A stretch of 45,904 nucleotides of DNA from Comamonadaceae bacterium. GTDB lineage: Bacteria; Pseudomonadota; Gammaproteobacteria; Burkholderiales; Burkholderiaceae_C. The position numbers and the translations under genes are program-made. Location of the stretch: positions 1-45,904 of the forward strand of contig JAAFIY010000017.1 of assembly GCA_013297985.1 (NCBI GenBank), written 5' to 3'. The notes beneath the pieces were generated by a model that saw nothing but the letters and a program-made list of their open reading frames with translations, had not been told where the DNA came from and ran no database searches. This document shows, in pieces, positions 40,521 through 45,904 of this stretch; positions within the stretch are counted from its first letter, which is position 1, and each line of letters starts with the position of its first letter.

Positions 40521-42539
40521 TCAGTGCTGAAGCCAGACGAACCAAGTCAGCAGCACAAATACCCCGAGGATCATCACCAACGCGTAGTGATAGATATAGC
40601 CAGACTGGAAACGGCGCACCATGCCCGACACCCAGCCCACCAAGCGCCAAGAGCCATTGACCAGCAAGCCATCAATCAGCCGCTGATCGCCGCCCTTCCA
40701 CAAACCAGTACCCAAGCCCCGAGCGCCACGCGCCAGCACTTGTTCATTGAACCAATCCATGTAGTACTTGTTGTCCAACAAGCGATAGATAGGTTGCACC
40801 CGAGCCGCAATAGCCGCAGGCAAGGCTGGGTTGACCATGTACATGTAATACGCCAGTGCCACCCCGGCCAAGGCCAGCCAAAACGGTGCAGTCATCAAGC
40901 CGTGCAGCGCCATTTGCACCGAGCCATGAAACTCTTCAGCCAACTCAGCCATGGCCGGGTGCGCTGCCGCGTTCACGGTGATCGCGTCTTTCAAGAAGTC
41001 ACCAAACAGCATCGGCTGAATGGTGATGAAACCAATCACCACCGACGGTATGGCCAGCAAAATCAATGGCGCCGTGACCACCCAGGGTGACTCGTGCGGC
41101 TTCTCATGGTGATGATCATCATGGCCATGGTGGTCATCGTGGTGCGCGTGCGGGTTCTGGTCGTAACGCTCTTTGCCGTGAAAGACCAGGAAATACATGC
41201 GAAACGAATAGAAGGCCGTCACAAACACGCCCGCCATCACCGCGAGCTGCGCGAAAGCGGCGCCCGGCAGGTGGCTGTGGCCCGCAGCAATCAAGATGCT
41301 GTCTTTGCTGTAAAAGCCCGAGAACAAGGGCGTGCCGATCAGGGCCAAAGACCCGAGCAAGGCCGTAATCCAAGTGATAGGCATGTACTTGCGTACACCG
41401 CCCATGTAGCGGATGTCTTGGTTGTGGTGCATGCCCATGATCACCGAGCCCGCCGCCAAGAACAGCAGCGCCTTAAAAAACGCATGCGTCATCAAATGAA
41501 ACACCGCCACTGAGTAAGCGGACAGACCTAAGGCCACCGTCATGTATCCAAGCTGCGACAAGGTGGAATACGCCACCACGCGCTTGATGTCGTTTTGAAT
41601 GATGCCCAAAAAGCCCATGAACAAGGCCGTGATCGCGCCGATCACCAATACGAAATTCAGCGCGGTGTCGGACAGCTCAAACAACGGCGACATGCGCGCC
41701 ACCATGAAGATGCCCGCCGTGACCATCGTGGCAGCGTGGATCAAGGCCGAAATAGGTGTCGGGCCTTCCATGGAGTCAGGCAACCACACATGTAAGGGAA
41801 ACTGTGCGCTTTTGCCCATGGCACCAATGAACAGGCAAATGCACACCACGGTAACCAGCATCCAGCTAGTACCGGGAAAGCTCAGCTTGGCCAACTCATC
41901 AGCCTTGGCAAACACCTCTGTGTAATTGAGCGTGCCCGCAAACGCCACGATCAAACCAATACCCAGAATAAAGCCAAAGTCACCTACTCGGTTGACCAAA
42001 AAAGCTTTCATGTTGGCGAAGATGGCTGTGGGCTTTTTGTACCAAAATCCGATCAGAAGGTACGACACCAAACCCACGGCTTCCCAACCAAAGAACAACT
42101 GGAGCATGTTGTTGCTCATGACCAGCATCAACATGGAAAAAGTAAACAGCGAGATGTAGGCAAAGAATCGGTTGTAGCCCTCGTCCTCTTCCATATAGCC
42201 GATGGTGTAGATGTGCACCATCAACGAAACAAAAGTCACCACGCACATCATCATGGCAGTGAGGCCGTCCACCAAAAATCCCACCTCCATCTTGAGCCCG
42301 CCCACCACCATCCAGGTGTAGAGGGTTTCATTGAAGCGGGCGCCGTCCCCCACCTTAATGAGTGTGCTCACGGAGAGGATAAACGCGACCAGCACGCCCA
42401 AGATCGTCAGCGCATGCGACAGGCGGCGGCCTATCCAATTGCCACCGAACACGGTGCCAAAGATACCCGCCAACACGGCACCCACCAGCGGCGCCATCGG
42501 CACCGCCAGCAGCGTACTGGCATTCAAGGTTTGACTCAT
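40521..42539 (-). CDS. nuoL: NADH-quinone oxidoreductase subunit L
   Basis: Largest antiporter-like subunit of Complex I, 672 residues, about 16 helices including the long lateral helix at the C-terminal end. FFGWEAVGLVSYLLIGFWY carries the channel Glu, GAMGKSAQFPLHVWLPDSMEGPTPIS the channel Lys, and YSTLSQLGYMTVALG the next conserved block. At about residues 462-479 a soluble loop is unusually His/Asp-rich (HAHHDDHHGHDDHHHEKPH), a possible metal-binding stretch. The ATG is at 42539, seven bases after the nuoK stop. Confidence 0.96.
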   Translation of the reverse strand: MSQTLNASTLLAVPMAPLVGAVLAGIFGTVFGGNWIGRRLSHALTILGVLVAFILSVSTLIKVGDGARFNETLYTWMVVGGLKMEVGFLVDGLTAMMMCVVTFVSLMVHIYTIGYMEEDEGYNRFFAYISLFTFSMLMLVMSNNMLQLFFGWEAVGLVSYLLIGFWYKKPTAIFANMKAFLVNRVGDFGFILGIGLIVAFAGTLNYTEVFAKADELAKLSFPGTSWMLVTVVCICLFIGAMGKSAQFPLHVWLPDSMEGPTPISALIHAATMVTAGIFMVARMSPLFELSDTALNFVLVIGAITALFMGFLGIIQNDIKRVVAYSTLSQLGYMTVALGLSAYSVAVFHLMTHAFFKALLFLAAGSVIMGMHHNQDIRYMGGVRKYMPITWITALLGSLALIGTPLFSGFYSKDSILIAAGHSHLPGAAFAQLAVMAGVFVTAFYSFRMYFLVFHGKERYDQNPHAHHDDHHGHDDHHHEKPHESPWVVTAPLILLAIPSVVIGFITIQPMLFGDFLKDAITVNAAAHPAMAELAEEFHGSVQMALHGLMTAPFWLALAGVALAYYMYMVNPALPAAIAARVQPIYRLLDNKYYMDWFNEQVLARGARGLGTGLWKGGDQRLIDGLLVNGSWRLVGWVSGMVRRFQSGYIYHYALVMILGVFVLLTWFVWLQH

Positions 42540-42546
42540 GCGCGCT

Positions 42547-42855
42547 TTAACCCTTCAGCGTATTGAGTTCGTCCACGTTGATCGTGGCTCGATTGCGGAA
42601 CAGCAGCACTAGTATCGCCAAGCCGATAGCTGATTCGGCCGCTGCCACCGTCAAGATAAAAAATACAAATACTTGGCCATGCATGTCGCCCAAGTACGAT
42701 GAAAAGGCCACAAAATTGATGTTGACGGCCAACAGCATCAACTCGATGGCCATCAGCAACACGATCAGGTTGCGTCGGTTCAAAAAGATACCCACCACCG
42801 ATAGCGCGAACAAAATCGCGCCCAAGGTCAGGTAATGCGCCAGTGTCAAGGTCAT
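42547..42855 (-). CDS. nuoK: NADH-quinone oxidoreductase subunit K
   Basis: Three-helix membrane subunit of Complex I, 102 residues, homologous to Mrp[27 protein letters not shown] contains the conserved membrane Glu, and [18 protein letters not shown] holds the second one. The start overlaps the end of nuoJ by four bases. Confidence 0.97.
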   Translation of the reverse strand: MTLTLAHYLTLGAILFALSVVGIFLNRRNLIVLLMAIELMLLAVNINFVAFSSYLGDMHGQVFVFFILTVAAAESAIGLAILVLLFRNRATINVDELNTLKG

Positions 42856-43535
42856 ACCGCACCGCCTTTGGCCGCTTGGGCAGAGGCGTCAGCTACATTT
42901 TTTGTAGCAGCATCCGGCGCCGCTTGGGCCGAAGCGGTGGGCTTGATCTGCAGCACCGTCAGGCGGTCGCGGGCCCGCACCCGCACCTGATCGGCGGGGT
43001 TCACATACTTGGAGTCTTTGCGTTCGCGCAAGGTGAGTGCAATGGCCGCCACAATCGCAACCAACAGCAGCACGGCCGCAATTTGAAGCGGGTAGATGTA
43101 CTCGGTGTAAAGCAAGATACCCAAATCTTTGGTGTTGGACGCACCCGGGCCCACCGCCATACCGGTGGCAGGTCGCACCTCTTCGGTGGTTCGGAATCCG
43201 CCCCACAGCACGGCCGCCATTTCAAGTGCGATCAGTGCCCCCACGCCCGCAGCCAAGGGGAAATGCTTCCAAAACCCCTGGCGCAGACTATCGAGGTTGA
43301 TGTCCAACATCATTACCACGAACAAAAAGAGCACCATCACCGCTCCGACATACACCAACACCAGGGTAATCGCCAGAAATTCTGCGCGCAGCAACAACCA
43401 AATCGCTGACGCCTGGAAAAAGGTCAGCACCAAATACAACGCGGCATAAACCGGGTTGCGAGAAGTAATCACCTTGAATGCTGCAAACAACAGCACCGCA
43501 GAGAACACATAGAAGAGACCCGTCTTGATATCCAT
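42852..43535 (-). CDS. nuoJ: NADH-quinone oxidoreductase subunit J
   Basis: Membrane subunit of Complex I, 227 residues, five helices: [18 protein letters not shown] and [19 protein letters not shown] are typical, the latter containing the pi-bulge region. I start it at 43535 ([11 protein letters not shown]) because NuoJ begins just before its first helix; a start five codons earlier is possible. The C-terminal tail has an Ala-rich extension ending [19 protein letters not shown], encoded by a palindromic repeat flanked by two ASAQAA segments. Confidence 0.95.
   Translation of the reverse strand: MDIKTGLFYVFSAVLLFAAFKVITSRNPVYAALYLVLTFFQASAIWLLLRAEFLAITLVLVYVGAVMVLFLFVVMMLDINLDSLRQGFWKHFPLAAGVGALIALEMAAVLWGGFRTTEEVRPATGMAVGPGASNTKDLGILLYTEYIYPLQIAAVLLLVAIVAAIALTLRERKDSKYVNPADQVRVRARDRLTVLQIKPTASAQAAPDAATKNVADASAQAAKGGAV
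42892..42908 (-). repeat. GCTA-N9-TAGC family stem, in frame in the nuoJ tail
   Basis: Perfect stem GCTACATTTTTTGTAGC (same 17 bases as at 7124-7140). On the coding strand it reads GCT ACA AAA AAT GTA GC. Both sides carry a GCCGCTTGGGC direct repeat (42871-42881 and 42919-42929), coding for ASAQAA twice; this may be target duplication or a rearranged tail. Confidence 0.75.
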
Positions 43536-43575
43536 GTACGGCGTAGGCAAATATTTGTGCGTGGCCCCAATAGCA

Positions 43576-43596
43576 AACCCCTATTTACGCGGGGTT
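43576..43596 (-). promoter_or_regulatory. Hairpin in the nuoI-nuoJ spacer
   Basis: Inverted repeat AACCCC / GGGGTT with a 9-base loop, in a 141-bp spacer (43536-43676) that is long for this operon. On the minus strand it lies between the nuoI stop and the nuoJ start. No T-run follows, so it is more likely an mRNA-processing or attenuating hairpin than a terminator. Confidence 0.35.
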
Positions 43597-43676
43597 GATC
43601 ATCAGGATATGGATTGGGTTATGGGAGACAGCGACTGGACGTTGGGGAGGATATCGGCGGCTGGGGCGTCGGTGTC

Positions 43677-44186
43677 CTACCGGTATTTGGCATCGGCTGC
43701 TTTGGCTTGGGCGATTTCAGCTTCATACCGGTCGCCCACTGCCAAAAGCATGTCTTTGGTGAAGTACAAGTCGCCGCGCTTTTCACCGTGGTACTCAAGG
43801 ATGTGGGTTTCGACAATCGAATCCACCGGGCAGCTTTCTTCGCAAAAGCCGCAAAAAATGCACTTGGTGAGATCAATGTCGTAGCGCGTGGTGCGGCGGG
43901 TGCCGTCAGCTCGCTGGTCAGATTCAATGGTGATGGCCATGGCCGGGCACACGGCTTCGCAAAGCTTGCAAGCAATGCAGCGCTCTTCGCCGTTTTCGTA
44001 GCGGCGCAGGGCGTGCAGGCCGCGAAACCGGGGGCTGATGGGTGTTTTCTCTTCAGGAAACTGAACCGTGATCTTGCGGCGAAAGGCGTGTTTGCCCGTC
44101 AACGCCAAGCCCTTGAACAGTTCCACCAGCATGAAGCTGGACAGGAAGTCTTTGATCGAAAACGAATTGACGGTGGTCGCATTCAT
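43677..44186 (-). CDS. nuoI: NADH-quinone oxidoreductase subunit I
   Basis: Iron-sulfur subunit of the Complex I arm, 169 residues. It holds two 4Fe-4S motifs, [12 protein letters not shown] and [12 protein letters not shown] (clusters N6a and N6b), that hand electrons towards the quinone site. The N-terminal amphipathic helix ([19 protein letters not shown]) sits on the membrane. It follows nuoH by 12 bases. Confidence 0.97.
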   Translation of the reverse strand: MNATTVNSFSIKDFLSSFMLVELFKGLALTGKHAFRRKITVQFPEEKTPISPRFRGLHALRRYENGEERCIACKLCEAVCPAMAITIESDQRADGTRRTTRYDIDLTKCIFCGFCEESCPVDSIVETHILEYHGEKRGDLYFTKDMLLAVGDRYEAEIAQAKAADAKYR

Positions 44187-44198
44187 GTTGGCCGCCTG

Positions 44199-45278
44199 TC
44201 ACTTCCAGATGTTGAACGGGGTTTGCATCCACAAGCCCACCACCACCAGCCACACCAAGGTGACGGGGATGAAGATCTTCCAGCCCAAACGCATGATTTG
44301 GTCGTAGCGGAACCGGGGGAAGGTGGCACGAACCCACAAAAAGAGCGTGACCACGCAGAAGGTTTTGAGGCCCAGCCAAATCCAGCCTGGCACGGCATTG
44401 AATACCGCACTGTCAATGGGTGGCAGCCAACCACCCAAGAACATGATCACGGCCAACACCGAGATCAGAATCATGTTGGCGTACTCGGCCAAGAAGAACA
44501 TGGCAAACGACATGCCGGAATACTCGATCATGTGGCCGGCGACGATCTCGGATTCACCCTCCACCACGTCGAAGGGGTGTCGGTTGGTCTCAGCGATGCC
44601 CGAGATGATGTACACAACAAAAATCGGCAGGAGGGGCAACCAGTTCCACGACAAGAAGGTCAAGCCCATCTCGGCAAAGATACCCACACCTTGGCTGGTG
44701 ACGATGTCCGACAGGTTCAAGCTGGCCGACACCATGAGCACAACCACCAGGCAAAAGCCCATGGCGATTTCATAGCTGACCATCTGCGCCGAGGCCCGCA
44801 AAGCACCCAAAAAAGCGTACTTGGAGTTGGACGCCCAGCCCGCGATGATGACGCCGTAGACCTCCAGCGAAGTGATCGCCATGATGAACAGCAGGCCCGC
44901 ATTGATGTTGGCCAAGGCAATGTCGGGCCCAAACGGCACCACGGCCCACGCCGCCAGTGCGGGCATGATGGTCATGATGGGCCCCAGCACGAACAAGGCC
45001 TTGTTCGACGCGGCTGGGATGATGATTTCTTTGGTGAGCAGCTTCAGCGCGTCAGCAATGGGCTGCAGCAAGCCAAACGGCCCGACGCGGTTGGGGCCTA
45101 GGCGGATCTGCATCCAGCCAATGGCTTTGCGTTCCCACAAGGTGAGGTAGGCCACGCAGCCCATGAGGGGCAGCACCACCGCCACAATTTTCACCAGCGT
45201 CCAAATCACAGGCCACGCTGCAGCAGCCCACCAGGGCGCCGCCACCAAACCTTGGCCCGCTGCGTAAACCGCGTCCAT
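44199..45278 (-). CDS. nuoH: NADH-quinone oxidoreductase subunit H
   Basis: Membrane subunit of Complex I at the quinone chamber, 359 residues, eight or nine helices. [36 protein letters not shown] is the hallmark, followed by [24 protein letters not shown] and the acidic loop [19 protein letters not shown] at the quinone path. I chose the ATG at 45278, which shares one base with the nuoG stop (TGATG). Confidence 0.97.
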   Translation of the reverse strand: MDAVYAAGQGLVAAPWWAAAAWPVIWTLVKIVAVVLPLMGCVAYLTLWERKAIGWMQIRLGPNRVGPFGLLQPIADALKLLTKEIIIPAASNKALFVLGPIMTIMPALAAWAVVPFGPDIALANINAGLLFIMAITSLEVYGVIIAGWASNSKYAFLGALRASAQMVSYEIAMGFCLVVVLMVSASLNLSDIVTSQGVGIFAEMGLTFLSWNWLPLLPIFVVYIISGIAETNRHPFDVVEGESEIVAGHMIEYSGMSFAMFFLAEYANMILISVLAVIMFLGGWLPPIDSAVFNAVPGWIWLGLKTFCVVTLFLWVRATFPRFRYDQIMRLGWKIFIPVTLVWLVVVGLWMQTPFNIWK

Positions 45279-45904
45279 CACACTACCCCCTGCGGCTGCT
45301 TCACAGCCACTGGGGCCGACCCGCCCGCCGCCGCGCCTGCACGCGCGTCGGCCGTGAGCTGTAGTGCCGTCGCGCGACGCACAAAGCCGTCGAGTTGATA
45401 AATGGAGGCCACGCAAGGGTTGGCCGCCACCGATTGCGGCCAAGTCGCGACGCCCACCGGCGCGTTGCTCAGCCGGTTGGCTGGCACGATGCCTCCTGCA
45501 GCAACACCCGGCAATGCCGCGGCCAACACTTCAGGCGCAGCGTCAAAGGCCATGCCCGGTAAGCCCAGCAAATCAGCCAGCACGCGCAGCACTTTCCAAC
45601 CCGGTCGGGCTTGACCCAGTGGGCGCACCACGGCGTGGGCACTTTGCAGTCGGCCTTCGGCGTTGACGAAGCTGCAGGGGCCTTCGGTGAAGGGCGCCAA
45701 GGGCAGCAATACGTCGCTGATGTCCAAATTGGCTTTGAAGGGGCTGATGGTGACGACCATCTCAGCCGAATTGAGCGCCGCTTGCGCAGCAGGCCCGGCC
45801 GCACTATCGAAAGCTGGCTCGGTGTTCCACAACAAGGCGGCCTTCAGAGCGCCCGGCGCCAACATGGCGGCGGCGTTCAAGCCGCCTTGCTGAGCTTGCG
45901 CGCC
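45278..45904 (-). CDS. nuoG: NADH-quinone oxidoreductase subunit G, C-terminal part (cut by the window edge)
   Basis: C-terminal about 208 codons of the large iron-sulfur subunit of Complex I. The visible part is from the molybdopterin-oxidoreductase-like domain: [39 protein letters not shown] is the conserved stretch. The frame is open to the last base of the window and the true start lies outside. The stop shares one base with the nuoH start. Confidence 0.93.
   Translation of the reverse strand, partial: GAQAQQGGLNAAAMLAPGALKAALLWNTEPAFDSAAGPAAQAALNSAEMVVTISPFKANLDISDVLLPLAPFTEGPCSFVNAEGRLQSAHAVVRPLGQARPGWKVLRVLADLLGLPGMAFDAAPEVLAAALPGVAAGGIVPANRLSNAPVGVATWPQSVAANPCVASIYQLDGFVRRATALQLTADARAGAAAGGSAPVAVKQPQGVV

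Noticed and set aside
43614-45101. Very long open frame on the plus strand opposite nuoI and nuoH (about 495 codons)
   Set aside because: It mirrors well-conserved Complex I genes, is rich in His, Gln, Gly and Arg as expected for antisense of high-GC membrane genes, and has no family resemblance or ribosome-binding site.

Overview
The window (45,904 bp, high GC) looks like a chromosomal segment of a betaproteobacterium of the order Burkholderiales, most likely family Comamonadaceae. The grounds are a Complex I operon ending in nuoN followed by DUF2818 and DUF1178 genes, the neighbourhood Pcm-like methyltransferase / rhodanese / TolC / WaaA, a short H-NS protein, and small GCTA-N9-TAGC palindromic repeats scattered between and inside genes. 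No rRNA, tRNA, CRISPR array, insertion sequence or prophage was seen.

Layout. 1-1967: C-terminal two thirds of an RND efflux pump. 2041-6536 (+): Pcm-like methyltransferase, rhodanese, TolC, then a CYP102-type P450 haem domain without a reductase and a DHFR-like reductase, apparently inserted between tolC and the convergent waaA. 6574-12001 (-): WaaA, a glycosyltransferase-like protein, a hotdog thioesterase, DUF1272, a DUF1080 lipoprotein, a GNAT acetyltransferase and an HD phosphohydrolase. 12064-14154 (-): an accessory island with a DUF433/DUF5615 toxin-antitoxin-like pair, an attC-like integron site, and an uncharacterised 478-residue protein with a PD-(D/E)XK nuclease-like C-terminus and lower GC. 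14544-16930 (-): WaaC and a phosphomannomutase/phosphoglucomutase. 17100-24123 (+): a Ca2+/Na+ antiporter and a complete six-gene Mrp/Pha-type antiporter operon with fused A+B subunit. 24187-27338 (+): Ada-AlkA fusion, Ogt and a DMT exporter. 27400-31713: FtsX-type permease and AttH-like secreted protein, with hns between them on the other strand. 31782-36439 (+): MsbA-like ABC exporter, AraC regulator, secreted alpha/beta hydrolase and a SnoaL-like protein. 36447-45904 (-): DUF1178, DUF2818 and nuoN-M-L-K-J-I-H-G, with nuoG running off the end.

Working together. WaaA, WaaC and the sugar phosphomutase belong to lipopolysaccharide core synthesis. The Mrp antiporter and Complex I have homologous proton-channel subunits, and the antiporter may exchange cations using the proton gradient made by respiration. 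Ada-AlkA and Ogt form an alkylation-damage response.

The most unusual signal is a dispersed repeat (17-bp stem GCTA-N9-TAGC, often with a tail of about 45 bp). It lies inside waaA, mrpA, mrpE, the ftsX-like permease, an ABC transporter and nuoJ, always in the same reading frame, and it supplies the stop codons of ada-alkA and the DUF1080 gene in a different frame. The second is the single attC-like site directly after the stop codon of the nuclease-like gene, which suggests an integron cassette far from any visible integrase.
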